From positions 1,736,001 to 1,800,000 of the forward strand of contig NZ_AP017315.1 of the NCBI RefSeq assembly GCF_002355395.1: a stretch of 64,000 nt of DNA, read 5' to 3'. This DNA is from Microcella alkaliphila (lineage in GTDB: Bacteria; Actinomycetota; Actinomycetes; Actinomycetales; Microbacteriaceae). How positions within the stretch are numbered: position 1 is the stretch's first letter; each line of letters opens with the position of its first letter. A program made the translations under genes and the position numbers. Below the pieces are notes generated by a model. That model saw only the letters and a list, made by a program, of their open reading frames with translations, did no database searches and was not told the DNA's origin. Positions 15,878 through 24,876 of the stretch are shown here, piece after piece.

Positions 15878-15892
15878 CCCCGTAAACGGGGG
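15878..15892. promoter_or_regulatory. CCCCGT...ACGGGG palindrome
   Basis: CCCCGTAAACGGGGG has 6-bp complementary arms. It lies between the J-NERD gene's stop (15910) and the hypothetical gene's start (15666) on the minus strand, so it is upstream of the latter. It belongs to the group of GC palindromes seen at 2146, 4046, 4953 and 9882. Confidence 0.35.
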
Positions 15893-15909
15893 TGTCGCGA
15901 TGTTCGCGC

Positions 15910-16839
15910 TCAGTACACGTAGCGAACGCTGTGCTGGATGCGCGTGCGCACCTCGAACAGGTCGGTCCCGCCGACCCCCACTCCCGGCAAGCCGGTGCGG
16001 ATGAGGTTGACGAGCCGCGACCGCTCGACGAGCAGCCCCTGCGCGCCACGGATCGACTTGAGTTCCATCAGCGACTGCGGCGCGTGCTCATCGTCGACGA
16101 CCACCACGAGCGCCGAAAAGCGCACCTTCGCCTCGCGGGCGACGACCTTGGCGCGCACGGCGAGGTCGTGCAGCGGCCGCTCCCCCGGCGCTAGCCCCTC
16201 GCCGATGACCTCCCCACGCTTGACCTTCACCGGACCGCCCCAGTCTTCGCTCAACACAGCCCAGAGGCCGGTCGGGCCGAGCACGATGTGGTCGATCTTG
16301 TCGAGGGGGCCGGGCCCGGCCAGCACGTCGTGCCACAGCGTGAACCCCATGCCGAGCGTGAACAGCGCCGTCGCCGTCTTCTCCTCTGCCACGGCCGCGG
16401 CGAGCAGGTGACGAATCTCACGCGGCACGCGACGCACGAGCTGCGGGTCGTACGGGTCGTCGAGCTCGACGCCGCGCCCCACCCACTCGCGCATCAGGTC
16501 GAGGTACCGCTCGCGGAAATACCCGCCGGGATGCCCGTGGCTCGTCGCGTTCGGACGGCTATCGCCGCGCCGGCGCGCACCTCCGCTCGCCGACTGCGCC
16601 CACGAGCCGCCTCCGCCGCTGCCCGCGTCGGCGCCGGTGTCGTAGGCGGTGCGCGCCGACGGCGTGCCCACCCGCTGCCAGGCCTGCTGCACCCGGTCGA
16701 ACTCGGCGCTCGAGCCGCCCGTGTCGGGGTGCGCCTCGCGCAGCCGCTTGCGGTACGCGCGCTTCAATTCGTCGTCGCTCGCGTTCGGCGCGACTCCGAG
16801 AACCTCGTACGGGTTCGACGCCAGGGGTGAGTCAGCCAT
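15910..16839 (-). CDS. J-domain/NERD fusion protein
   Basis: The protein has 309 residues. Residues 8-65 are a DnaJ-type J domain: NPYEVLGVAPNASDDELKRA, then YRKRLREAHPDTGG, with the HPD tripeptide intact. A Gly/Ser linker follows. Residues ~150-260 match the NERD nuclease-related domain: TATALFTLGMGFTLWHDVLA, DKIDHIVLGPTGLWAV and PVKVKRGEV. NERD proteins are nuclease-fold relatives linked to DNA or RNA processing. The HPD suggests recruitment of DnaK. No zinc-finger or client domain of a classical DnaJ is present. The start at 16839 gives a complete J domain. It shares a short divergent promoter region with the oligopeptidase gene. Confidence 0.8.
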   Translation of the reverse strand: MADSPLASNPYEVLGVAPNASDDELKRAYRKRLREAHPDTGGSSAEFDRVQQAWQRVGTPSARTAYDTGADAGSGGGGSWAQSASGGARRRGDSRPNATSHGHPGGYFRERYLDLMREWVGRGVELDDPYDPQLVRRVPREIRHLLAAAVAEEKTATALFTLGMGFTLWHDVLAGPGPLDKIDHIVLGPTGLWAVLSEDWGGPVKVKRGEVIGEGLAPGERPLHDLAVRAKVVAREAKVRFSALVVVVDDEHAPQSLMELKSIRGAQGLLVERSRLVNLIRTGLPGVGVGGTDLFEVRTRIQHSVRYVY

Positions 16840-16866
16840 AGTCGCGGAAAAGCCTACGCTGGCTGC
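16840..16866. promoter_or_regulatory. Overlapping divergent promoters
   Basis: On the plus strand TACGCT (16855-16860) stands 6 nt before the GTG of the oligopeptidase. On the minus strand TAGGCT (16851-16856) stands 11 nt before the ATG of the J-NERD gene. The two -10 elements overlap, so the genes may compete for polymerase. Confidence 0.5.
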
Positions 16867-19161
16867 GTGAGCATTCCCCCACCACAGGCCCCGCGCATCC
16901 CCGTCACTCGAACGCACCACGGCGACACCGTCACCGACCACTACGAATGGATGCGCGACAAGACGTCTGAGGACGTCCTCGCGCACCTGCGCGCCGAGAA
17001 CGCGTATGCCGAGGCGCGCATGCAGCACCTCGACCCGCTGCGGGAGCGCATCGTGGCCGAGATCCGCTCGCGCACGCAGGAGACCGACATGGGGATTCCC
17101 GTGCGCGAGGGCGACTGGTGGTACTACGGCCGCACCGTCGAGGGCAAGCAGTACAGCATCCAGTGTCGGGTGGCGGCGCGACCCATCGACCCGGCCGACC
17201 CCACCGACCCGGTCGCGTGGACTCCCCCGCCGCCGCTGAAGGACCCGGCCGAGCCGCGGGAGGGCGAGCAGGTCATCCTCGACGCGAACGTCGAGGCCGA
17301 GGGCCACGACTTCTTCTCGCTCGGCACGTTTGACATCTCGGACGACGGGCGCTTCCTGCTGTTCGGCGTCGACACCGAGGGCGACGAGCGGTACACGCTA
17401 CGCATCCGCGACCTCGAGACCGGCGAACAGCTCGCCGACGAGATTCGTGGGACGTCGTCTGGCGCGTTCTTCGATCCGTCCGGTCGCTACGTCTTCTACT
17501 CAACCGTCGACGCCTCGTGGCGCCCCGACACCGTCTGGCGACACGAGGTGGGCACCGACCCGGCGGCCGACGTGCGGGTCTTCCACGAGCCCGACGACTC
17601 CTACTGGGTGGGGGCGGGGCGCACCCGTAGCGGGCGGTATCTCGTGATCGGCGCATCCTCGTCGGTGACGAGCGAGACCCGCGTGCTCGACGCGAGCGAC
17701 CCGACCGGCGAGTTCGCGCTCATTTGGGCGCGCGAGCAGGGCGTCGAGTACGACGCCGAGCACGCTGTGCTCGCCGGCCGCGACTGGTGGCTCATCACCC
17801 ACAACAAGAACGCGCCCGACTTCACGGTCGTCGCCGTGCCGGTCGAGAACCCGCACGCCGAGCCCGTCACGGTGATCGAGCACGAGGCCGGGCGGCGCGT
17901 CGAAGGCGTCGACGCGTTCGCGCGGTTCTTGGTGTTCGACTACCGCACGGGAGGCCTACCGAAGACCGCGGTGGCGCGGCTCGATGGCGGGCAGGCGCTG
18001 GCCGAGCTCACGTGGGACGAGCTCGTGCCGCCCACCGCATCCGGTCGAGGCGGGCTGCTGTCGATCGGCGCACGCGGCAACCCCGAGTGGCAGCAGCCGA
18101 CGCTGCGCATTGGCTACACGAGCTTCATCGAGCCGGCGACCGTCGCCTCCTACGACGTGGCGGCGGGCTTCTACACGGTGCTGAAGCGCCAGCCCGTGCT
18201 CGGCGGCTACGCCTCGGGGGACTACGCCGAGAAGCGCGACTGGGCGATCGCCGACGACGGCACGCGTATCCCGATCTCGCTCGTCTGGAAGCGCGGGCTC
18301 GTGCCGGCGCTCGACGGCGGCGAAGCATCGAACGGCCCCCTTGCGGGTGGCGCACGCCCCGAGCCCAGCCCGCTCGAGCTGTACGGCTACGGCTCGTACG
18401 AGGCGAGCATGGACCCGGGCTTCTCGATCCCCCGCCTGTCGCTGCTCGACCGCGGCGTCGTCTTCGCGATCGCGCACGTGCGCGGCGGCGGCGAACTCGG
18501 CCGCGACTGGTACGAGAAGGGCAAGTTCGGCCACAAGAAGAACACGTTCACCGACTTCATTGCCTGCGCGCGCCACCTGATCGACACCGGCGTCACCGCC
18601 CCCGAGCGGCTCGTCGCCGAGGGCGGCAGCGCCGGCGGTCTGCTCATGGGCGCCGTCGCGAACATGGCGCCCGAACTGTTCGCCGGCATTCTCGCGGACG
18701 TGCCGTTCGTCGATCCGCTGACGAGCATCCTCGATCCGTCGCTGCCGTTGACGGTGATCGAGTGGGACGAGTGGGGTAACCCGCTCCACGACGCCGAGGC
18801 GTACCAGTACATCAAGAGCTACGCGCCGTACGAGAACGTGCGCGAGCAGGCGTACCCGCGCATCCTCGCCGTCACGTCGCTCAACGACACGCGCGTGCTG
18901 TACGTCGAGCCGGCCAAGTGGGTGGCGCGCCTGCGCGAGGTCGGCGCCGACGCGATGCTGCGCTGCGAGATGGAGGCCGGGCACGGCGGCGTATCGGGCC
19001 GCTACTCCGCGTGGAACCAGCGCGCCATCGAGCTGGCGTGGCTGCTCGACGTGCTGGGACTGGCGGACGCTCCGGCTGACGCTGACGCTACGGTCGCCGG
19101 CTCGTCGGGTGCGGGTGACGCTGCGGCTGACACACCGGGTGCGGCTGACGCGACGCCCTGA
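16867..19161 (+). CDS. ptrB: Oligopeptidase B-like S9 serine peptidase
   Basis: The protein has 764 residues, the usual length plus a ~35-residue Ala/Asp-rich tail. The N-terminus (DHYEWMRDKTSEDVLAHLRA, then WWYYGRTVEGKQYSIQCR) is typical of oligopeptidase B, followed by the beta-propeller. The C-terminal alpha/beta hydrolase has the triad Ser588 (GGSAGG), Asp674 (LNDTRV) and His706 (GHGG). Such enzymes cut short peptides after basic residues in the cytoplasm; there is no signal peptide. The leaderless-type start is a GTG 6 nt after TACGCT. The extra tail is encoded in DNA that overlaps the end of the convergent surface-protein gene by 74 bp, so it may be a recent read-on extension. Confidence 0.9.
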   Translation: MSIPPPQAPRIPVTRTHHGDTVTDHYEWMRDKTSEDVLAHLRAENAYAEARMQHLDPLRERIVAEIRSRTQETDMGIPVREGDWWYYGRTVEGKQYSIQCRVAARPIDPADPTDPVAWTPPPPLKDPAEPREGEQVILDANVEAEGHDFFSLGTFDISDDGRFLLFGVDTEGDERYTLRIRDLETGEQLADEIRGTSSGAFFDPSGRYVFYSTVDASWRPDTVWRHEVGTDPAADVRVFHEPDDSYWVGAGRTRSGRYLVIGASSSVTSETRVLDASDPTGEFALIWAREQGVEYDAEHAVLAGRDWWLITHNKNAPDFTVVAVPVENPHAEPVTVIEHEAGRRVEGVDAFARFLVFDYRTGGLPKTAVARLDGGQALAELTWDELVPPTASGRGGLLSIGARGNPEWQQPTLRIGYTSFIEPATVASYDVAAGFYTVLKRQPVLGGYASGDYAEKRDWAIADDGTRIPISLVWKRGLVPALDGGEASNGPLAGGARPEPSPLELYGYGSYEASMDPGFSIPRLSLLDRGVVFAIAHVRGGGELGRDWYEKGKFGHKKNTFTDFIACARHLIDTGVTAPERLVAEGGSAGGLLMGAVANMAPELFAGILADVPFVDPLTSILDPSLPLTVIEWDEWGNPLHDAEAYQYIKSYAPYENVREQAYPRILAVTSLNDTRVLYVEPAKWVARLREVGADAMLRCEMEAGHGGVSGRYSAWNQRAIELAWLLDVLGLADAPADADATVAGSSGAGDAAADTPGAADATP

Positions 19162-20551
19162 CGGCGGCAGCGCCCGCGGCGAGTAGCGCCGCGGCGACGA
19201 GACCCAGGATGCTCGCGGCGGCCGGGTCCGCGCCCGTCGCGGCGGCCGGGTCCGCGCCCGTCGCGGCGAGCTCGGGCGAGACGTCAGCAACGAGCTCGGT
19301 GGGCGGCGCGTCATCGGTCGCGGCCGCCGCCAGTACCGTAATCGGGATGCTCGTGTCGCCGACGGTCAGCACGCGCTCGCCCGCGGGAACTGACGCCGGC
19401 ATCGTCAGTTGGGCTTCGAAGGCGCCGTCGCCGTCGGTCGTCACCGTGCCGACCAGGACGGCGTCGGAGGTGAGGATCACCGGATACTCCCGCTCCGGGT
19501 CAAAGCCCGCACCGAGCAGCGTGAACGCGTCGCCTGCACGCACCGTCGGAGCTGACAGTCGAAGCTCCGGGTCGTCCGCGTCGACGACGTCGGGCTGGGG
19601 AACCGTGTAGCTGATGGTGGCGAATCCGTCGCCGACGTTGTCGCGCAGCTCGAGCTCTTCGGCACCGGGCGCGAGGTAGCCGGAACCGCCGCCGCCGCCA
19701 CCCGGATAACGGATTCGTGACGCCAGATCTCCCTGGTCAAAGATCTGGACATCCACCGACGCGCCGTGCCCGCCAGCGAAATAGCCCGATCCGCCGCCGG
19801 TGAACATGTCACCCACCGGGCCCGATGCAGGGGAGATGACCCCGCCCGTGACCGACATCGGAGCCGGGGCCGGCTGAACGGCTGGCGTGAGCACCGCGAC
19901 GGCGGGGTCGTTGTCGTCCTCACGCGTGACGCCCATTTCGGGCTGGCTCTAGCCGGCGGCATCCGCCGTAGCGCCCACGCCATTGACCATGATCTCGCTG
20001 AGCGGACTGTTGTCGGCTCCGTCGAGTCCGGCAGATGTGCCGGACTGACGCGAAAACCCACCGGCGCCACCCGTGGCGCACACGTAGTCGATCAGCTCAC
20101 AGTTGCCGCCAGCCCAGCCCGCTCCGCCGCCGCCCGCGGCAGCCAGCACTGCGCTGGTCGTCGCGAGCGCCGTCGCCCCGCCACCGGCGTTCGCGGAGCC
20201 GCGAGCGCCCACGGAAATGAACAGTGGTGAGCCCTCGTCGACGGGCACCCGCGCAATGAGGTGCCCTCCCACGCCACCGACCGCCCCGTCGGCGTCGCCC
20301 ACGGTGATGCGGCCGCCCGAGCCCGCCGCGAGCTCCACCGTGATCTCGCTGACGCCATCGGGCACGACCCACTCGTACTGCTCGGCGCGGTACGGGAAGT
20401 CGACCGTGACCGTCTCGCCGGGGTTCGCGAACGCGTCGAACCCGCCGTCGGAGGCAGCGGCGCCCGGCGTTGTGAGCAGCGCAATTGGCGCAAGTAGGGT
20501 GAACGCGCCCGCCACCGCAACCACTCGGCGACGGCGAGGCACCCGTGACAT
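19088..20551 (-). pseudogene. Secreted cell-wall protein split by an amber codon
   Basis: Two adjacent reading frames are in the same frame and separated only by a TAG at 19949-19951. The upstream part (200 codons) has a signal peptide (RRRRVVAVAGAFTLLAPIAL ... AAAS) and a Gly-rich domain (AAAGGGGAGWAGG). The downstream part continues the Gly-rich pattern (GGGGGGSGYLAPG), then an Ig-like segment (LSAPTVRAGDAFTLLGAGFD) and a sortase-type end: ELAATG, a hydrophobic helix and Arg residues. Read through, this is one ~485-residue wall-anchored protein. With the stop, only a secreted fragment lacking the anchor is made. Either a pseudogene, a phase-variable allele or a base error. Confidence 0.75.
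19215..19262 (-). repeat. 24-bp tandem duplication in sorting-signal region
   Basis: Two identical 24-bp units (19215-19238 and 19239-19262) encode a repeated eight-residue ATGADPAA just before the C-terminal membrane helix of the wall protein. The first copy keeps the LAATG sorting-like motif; the second lengthens the spacer. An exact duplication implies recent slippage. Confidence 0.75.
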
Positions 20552-20694
20552 GCGTTCGACCCTAGGCGCGATATGCGACGGATTTCCACTATTGCGTATC
20601 CCTCGACTATCGAGAAGGACCGTTCTACGCCGTCAACACGGCGAAAAACCTCCGTGCGTGCCACGGATCGCGACGTGCCCGCCGACGGCGATGC

Positions 20695-21627
20695 TCAGGC
20701 GAGCGCGGCGAGCTCCTCGGCGGTGAGCGTCAGGTCGAACGACTCCACGAGTGCGGTCAGCTGCTCGGTCGACCGCGCGCTCGCGATCGGGGCGCCCACG
20801 GTGGGCTGCTGGCGCAACCAGGCGAGGGCGACGGCGGTCATGGACGCTCTGCGAGCATCCGCCACACCGCGCAGCGCCTCGAGCGTCGCCACCGCGCGGT
20901 CGTCGTCGAGCAGCTTCGTCGCGTTGACCGCGCGCGGCGAGTCGATCGGCTCGCCGCTGGCGCGGTACTTGCCGGTGAGGAAACCGCCCTGCAGCGCGCC
21001 GAACGGCAACTCGACGAGCCCCAGCGCCGCGATGGTCGGCTTCAGGTCGGTCTCGTAGTCACGGCGCACCAGGTTGTACAGGTCTTGCGCGACCGTGAAG
21101 CCCGGAATGCCGTGCGCGGTCGCGACGTCGACGGCGCTGCGCAGCCGCTCCGCGCTGAAGTTCGACGCACCCAGCTGGCGCACGCGACCCTCGGCGACGA
21201 ACTCGGCCATTGCCGTGACGACCTCGTCCTGCGGGACCTCGGGGTCGTCGCGGTGCGCGTAGTAGAGGTCGACGTAGTCGGTCTGCAGCCGCTCGAGTGA
21301 CTCGGCGAGCGCGGCGCGCAGGTTCACCGGCGACAGCCCGCGGCGGTCGCTCTTCTGGCACACCTTCGTGGCAATGCTGACGTTCTCGCGCATGCCGGGG
21401 CGCGCCGCGAGCCACTCGCCGATCACCGACTCCGACTCGCCGCCGGTGTGGCCGTCGGCCCACTCGGAGTACACGTCGGCCGTGTCGATCGCCCGGCCAC
21501 CGGCCTCGACGAAGGCGTCGAGCACGGCGAAGCTGGCGTCGCGGTCGGCTGTCCACCCGAAGACGTTGCCGCCGAGCACGAGCGGGCCGAAGTCGGTAGT
21601 GGGCTGGGTGTTCGCAGAGTCCGTCAC
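20695..21627 (-). CDS. Aldo/keto reductase
   Basis: The protein has 310 residues with a TIM-barrel aldo-keto reductase pattern. The catalytic tetrad is visible as AIDTADVYSEW (Asp, Tyr), VSIATKVCQKS (Lys) and DLYYAHRDDP (His). Cofactor-binding elements are GASNFSAERL and the C-terminal GAPIASARSTEQLTAL, which contacts the NADP phosphate. It reduces aldehydes or ketones with NADPH; the substrate is unassigned. The GTG start lies 8 nt after TACGGT, giving a short or absent leader. The Nudix gene lies 67 bp upstream on the same strand, so the two may be co-transcribed. Confidence 0.85.
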   Translation of the reverse strand: MTDSANTQPTTDFGPLVLGGNVFGWTADRDASFAVLDAFVEAGGRAIDTADVYSEWADGHTGGESESVIGEWLAARPGMRENVSIATKVCQKSDRRGLSPVNLRAALAESLERLQTDYVDLYYAHRDDPEVPQDEVVTAMAEFVAEGRVRQLGASNFSAERLRSAVDVATAHGIPGFTVAQDLYNLVRRDYETDLKPTIAALGLVELPFGALQGGFLTGKYRASGEPIDSPRAVNATKLLDDDRAVATLEALRGVADARRASMTAVALAWLRQQPTVGAPIASARSTEQLTALVESFDLTLTAEELAALA

Positions 21628-21653
21628 GTGTCCACACCGTACGAGCTCTCACT

Positions 21654-21689
21654 GAGAACCGGATGCACGCAGAGAGCCGGATGCACGCA
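21654..21689 (+). repeat. 18-bp direct repeat in intergenic gap
   Basis: GAGAACCGGATGCACGCA is followed immediately by GAGAGCCGGATGCACGCA, differing at one base. It fills the gap between the Nudix stop (21695) and the reductase start (21627). The spacing is too short for a transposon end; its role is unknown. Confidence 0.6.
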
Positions 21690-21694
21690 GCGCG

Positions 21695-22195
21695 TCACGA
21701 GCGCCGCGCCACTCCCCATTCCTGCCGCACCACCCGATCGCCCGCCCCGAAATGCAGGGTTGCGCGCACGAACTCGCCGCGGAGGGCGCGCGGCAGCCAC
21801 AGCGCCGCGTCGGCCCACATGCGGTCGACCGGCAACGCGTCGAGCGGGTGCCACACAGGCTCGAGCTCATCGCTCGCCCGCACCTCGCCGCGAAACCGGT
21901 CGGTCGTGAACGCGTGCGAGAACTGCGACCAGCGCGGCTCGTCGACGAACGGGTAGGCGATCTCGCCGATCGGCTGGAGGTCCGTGGGGTCGATTGTGAG
22001 CCCCACCTCTTCGGCGACTTCGCGCACGGCCGCGTCGCGCGGGCTCTCGCCCGGCTCGAGCTTTCCGCCCGGACCGACGAGCCGGTCGACCCCGAGGCCC
22101 GTGAGTTTGCGGCCGAGCAGCACCTCGCGCCGGCGCGTGCCGGCGATGCCGACCGTGCGGGTCACGTAGACCACCGCCACGTCGAACATCGCCAT
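21695..22195 (-). CDS. Nudix hydrolase, MutT-like
   Basis: The protein has 166 residues. The Nudix box is complete: GPGGKLEPGESP, then REVAEEVGL, with the metal-binding REVAEE glutamates. The flanking VLLGRKLTGLGVDRLVGPGG and the later YPFVDEPRWSQFSHAFTTDR resemble the oxidised-purine (8-oxo-dGTP) branch. It hydrolyses a nucleoside diphosphate-linked substrate and would sanitise the nucleotide pool. TAGGCT stands exactly 6 nt before the ATG, giving a leaderless mRNA. Confidence 0.85.
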   Translation of the reverse strand: MAMFDVAVVYVTRTVGIAGTRRREVLLGRKLTGLGVDRLVGPGGKLEPGESPRDAAVREVAEEVGLTIDPTDLQPIGEIAYPFVDEPRWSQFSHAFTTDRFRGEVRASDELEPVWHPLDALPVDRMWADAALWLPRALRGEFVRATLHFGAGDRVVRQEWGVARRS

Positions 22196-22295
22196 GCCGG
22201 AAGCCTAGGTCGCGGAGAGCGACGACACCGGTCGCGCTGCGCGGCACGCGCGAATCTGTGCGCGTGCACACACGAAGCTTGCTAGCCTCCCCCTC

Positions 22296-22991
22296 GTGAC
22301 AGCGACGTCCGCGCCCGAGAGCGCCACAGCATCCCGCCGCCTGCTCGTTCTGCGCCGTAGCGCCGGAATCCTCTCGCTCGCCGCGAGCGCGACCGTATTC
22401 GCTGCGCTCGTGACGCAGATCACCGACCAAATCTCGGTCGGGCGGTTCGAGCCGACCGAGTACTTCGCGTTCTTCACGATTCAGGCGGCGATGATCAACA
22501 TTGTGGTGTTGGCCGCCGGCGGCATCATGGCGCTGCGCGCCGAGCGCGACACGCAGCTGTACACGGCGATCCGCGCATCCGTGTTCTCGTACGCGATCGT
22601 GACCGGGGTCGTCTACAACCTGCTCTTGCGCGACGTGCCAAACGACGACGGCTACGTCGGCCCGTGGTGGCCGAATGAGGCGCTGCACGTGTGGATTCCT
22701 GTCTACATCGCCGTCGATTGGATGCTCGCCACCGGTCGCGCCCGCATCGCCTGGTCGGCCATGTGGCTGGCCGTGTCCTACCCGCTCATCTGGGTCGGCG
22801 TGACCATGCTGCGCGGGGCGGCCGACGGCTGGTACCCCTACCCCTTCCTCGAGCCGTTCGGCCCGAACGGCGTTCCGGGGGTGGTCGCCCACGTTGTCGC
22901 CATCGCGGCGTTCATCATCGGGCTCACCGCGATCGCCGTGACGATCAACCACCGTCAGACGCGAGCGTCGAGCAACTCCCCTGCCCGCTGA
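22296..22991 (+). CDS. Pr6Pr-type integral membrane protein
   Basis: The protein has 231 residues with six hydrophobic helices. The pattern matches the Pr6Pr (FAR-17a/AIG1-like) family: FTIQAAMINIVVLAAGGIMA, VTGVVYNLLLRDVPNDDG, NEALHVWIPVYIAVDWMLAT (the conserved N..LH..P.....DW motif) and PYPFLEP. Eukaryotic relatives are serine/threonine hydrolases of lipid esters with a conserved His; the bacterial function is not known. The GTG is 7 nt after TAGCCT. It is convergent with, and overlaps by 37 bp, the GntR gene. Confidence 0.8.
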   Translation: MTATSAPESATASRRLLVLRRSAGILSLAASATVFAALVTQITDQISVGRFEPTEYFAFFTIQAAMINIVVLAAGGIMALRAERDTQLYTAIRASVFSYAIVTGVVYNLLLRDVPNDDGYVGPWWPNEALHVWIPVYIAVDWMLATGRARIAWSAMWLAVSYPLIWVGVTMLRGAADGWYPYPFLEPFGPNGVPGVVAHVVAIAAFIIGLTAIAVTINHRQTRASSNSPAR

Positions 22992-23791
22992 ATCAGTGCC
23001 CGAGCCTCTGAGAGGCGCGCGTCTGGGGCCCCTTGGTTCCCCCGATGCGCGTCAAGATCGAAGGCAATGAGGTCACCGCGATGCCACGTCGCAAAGTGTT
23101 CCACGAATCGCCCATCTTCCGACTCGGTCACTCCCTCGAGGAGCAGCAGCGGCGACCCGGTGTGTACGTTCAGCAGGCCGGCGAGAGCATGGTCCGCAGC
23201 CACCGCACGAACGGTGCGCCGCCCGCCGTCAATGCGCAGCCCGAATCGCTCGCTGAGAACCGCGTGCAGGGATGCATCGCGAAGGTCGCTCACGCTCAGT
23301 TCACCACCGAGCTCAACCGGCAACCACGTGCGAATGAACGCCGTCGGCATGCCGTCGAGTGAGCGTAAACGCTCGAGCCGCACTGCCTCCCGCCCGCCCA
23401 GTTCGGGAATCGGGCGAGGCGCAACCTCCGTGGTCATCGACAAGATGTCGGTCCGCAGTTCGAGACCGGCATCGCGCATCTGGGCATACAGGCCCGAGGC
23501 GTCATTGACGATGCGGTGCCGCTGCCGCTCCGGGGCGACGACCGAGCCGCGGCCCCGTCCCCGCACAACGAGCCCCTCGGCGACGAGCGTCGCCATCGCT
23601 TGACGGGCGACAGACCGCGAAACGCCGAATTTTTCCTGCAGATGCGCCTCGGTGGGCAGCACCTCGCCGGGGAGGAGATCACGGTCACGAATCTGATCAC
23701 GGATGACTCGCGCCAATTGCGCGTGCAGCGGCTCCCGCGACTGGGTATCGAGATGCCCTGGAATCGGGCGCGGGGTGGCGGCCTCGGTCAT
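22955..23791 (-). CDS. GntR/HutC-family regulator with UTRA domain
   Basis: The protein has 278 residues. Residues ~18-85 are a GntR winged helix (REPLHAQLARVIRDQIRDRD, LPTEAHLQEKFGVSRSVARQ, VVRGRGRGSVV). Residues ~100-250 are a UTRA effector-binding domain (VRLERLRSLDGMPTAFIRTW ... LLLLEGVTESEDGRFVEHF). It is the last gene of the sugar-acid operon, 35 bp after the dehydrogenase, and probably represses it until the substrate or a phosphorylated intermediate binds. The likely operator is upstream of the permease gene. Confidence 0.85.
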   Translation of the reverse strand: MTEAATPRPIPGHLDTQSREPLHAQLARVIRDQIRDRDLLPGEVLPTEAHLQEKFGVSRSVARQAMATLVAEGLVVRGRGRGSVVAPERQRHRIVNDASGLYAQMRDAGLELRTDILSMTTEVAPRPIPELGGREAVRLERLRSLDGMPTAFIRTWLPVELGGELSVSDLRDASLHAVLSERFGLRIDGGRRTVRAVAADHALAGLLNVHTGSPLLLLEGVTESEDGRFVEHFATWHRGDLIAFDLDAHRGNQGAPDARLSEARALIQRAGELLDARV

Positions 23792-23826
23792 GACGCCAGC
23801 CTACGCACGGGAATCCGTGCTGCCAC

Positions 23827-24876
23827 TCACGCCTGCAGCGCGTCGGCGCTCGCCTGGGCGGCATGCCACACGTGATCCCAGCCGGGTGCAAGTTCAGCGG
23901 CACGTTCCAGCGCGAGCACAAGCGAGCCTTCCCGAGCGATACCCCGACCAGCGATGTCAAACGCCGTCCCGTGGTCTACGGAGACCCGGACAACGGGAAG
24001 ACCCACAGTGATGTTGACCCCGTCGTCGCCGTAAACGGCCTTGAATGGCGCGTGCCCCTGATCGTGGTAGCAGGCGACGACGAAGTTCCACTTCCCCCGC
24101 ACGGCCTGCGGAATGAGAGCGTCCGCTGCAATGGGGCCGTGCGCCGGAATTCCGGCCGCCACGGCCCGCTCAACCGCGGGGCGCAAGATCTCATCGTCCT
24201 GGTGGCCGAAGAGCCCGTTTTCACCCGCATGAGGGTTCAGTCCGGCGACGCCGATTGGCTCTGCCCCCCGTCCGATGGCGCTCGCATACGCGTGCACGAG
24301 ACGCAGCACGCCGTCGACGCGCGCCGGAGTGATTCCCTCGATCGCGTCACTGAGCGACACGTGGGTCGTCAAGTGGAAGATCGACAGGGCGCCAGCCGAG
24401 AGGACGAGCGAATAGTTCTTCACGCCAAATTCGTGAGCCAGCAGTTCGGTGTGGCCGGGGAACGCATGCCCGCCGAGGTGCATGGCGGCCTTGTTGAGCG
24501 GGGGCGTCACGATTGCGTCGACCGATCCCTCCTTCGCCAGTCGACACGCTTCAACGACGAAACGGTAGGCACCATCGCCGGCCGCTGCCGACAGTTCGCC
24601 GACGGGCACGTCGGACAGGTCAGGACCCGTCTGCAACACCTCGATGGTGGTGGGATCGTTGGTCGCCTCATCCGGGTGCGAGATCGTGACGACGGCTGAG
24701 GGGTCGAGCCCCACGGCCGCGACGCCGCGGCGCACCGCACCGGAGTCACCGACGACGATCGGTGACAGCCGGCCGCGAAGCTCCGGGTGCTCGAGCAGCG
24801 CCCTGGCGATGATCTCGGGGCCGATTCCTGCGGCGTCACCGAGGGTGACGGCGAGACGGGGGGTCGAACGACTCAC
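23827..24876 (-). CDS. pdxA2: PdxA2-type 4-phospho sugar-acid dehydrogenase
   Basis: The protein has 349 residues of the PdxA family: LAVTLGDAAGIGPEIIARAL at the start, TPPLNKAAMHLGGHAFPGHT, then metal-binding histidines in PGHTELLAHEFG, LNPHAGENGLFGHQD and YHDQGHAPFKAV. Because it is in an operon with a four-carbon acid kinase and not with pyridoxine genes, it is best read as the D-threonate/D-erythronate 4-phosphate dehydrogenase branch, yielding dihydroxyacetone phosphate and CO2. The GTG start at 24876 is preceded by AAGGAGGA and overlaps the kinase stop (GTGA), so translation is coupled. Confidence 0.85.
   Translation of the reverse strand: MSRSTPRLAVTLGDAAGIGPEIIARALLEHPELRGRLSPIVVGDSGAVRRGVAAVGLDPSAVVTISHPDEATNDPTTIEVLQTGPDLSDVPVGELSAAAGDGAYRFVVEACRLAKEGSVDAIVTPPLNKAAMHLGGHAFPGHTELLAHEFGVKNYSLVLSAGALSIFHLTTHVSLSDAIEGITPARVDGVLRLVHAYASAIGRGAEPIGVAGLNPHAGENGLFGHQDDEILRPAVERAVAAGIPAHGPIAADALIPQAVRGKWNFVVACYHDQGHAPFKAVYGDDGVNITVGLPVVRVSVDHGTAFDIAGRGIAREGSLVLALERAAELAPGWDHVWHAAQASADALQA

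Noticed and set aside
17956-19314. 452-codon minus-strand frame across the oligopeptidase end
   Set aside because: Shadow of the oligopeptidase catalytic domain, with low-complexity Arg/Ala content and no recognisable motif.
19949-19951. General amber-codon reassignment
   Set aside because: TAG is the normal stop of several intact genes in the window, including nusA, the ABC ATPase and the binding protein, so reassignment is unlikely.
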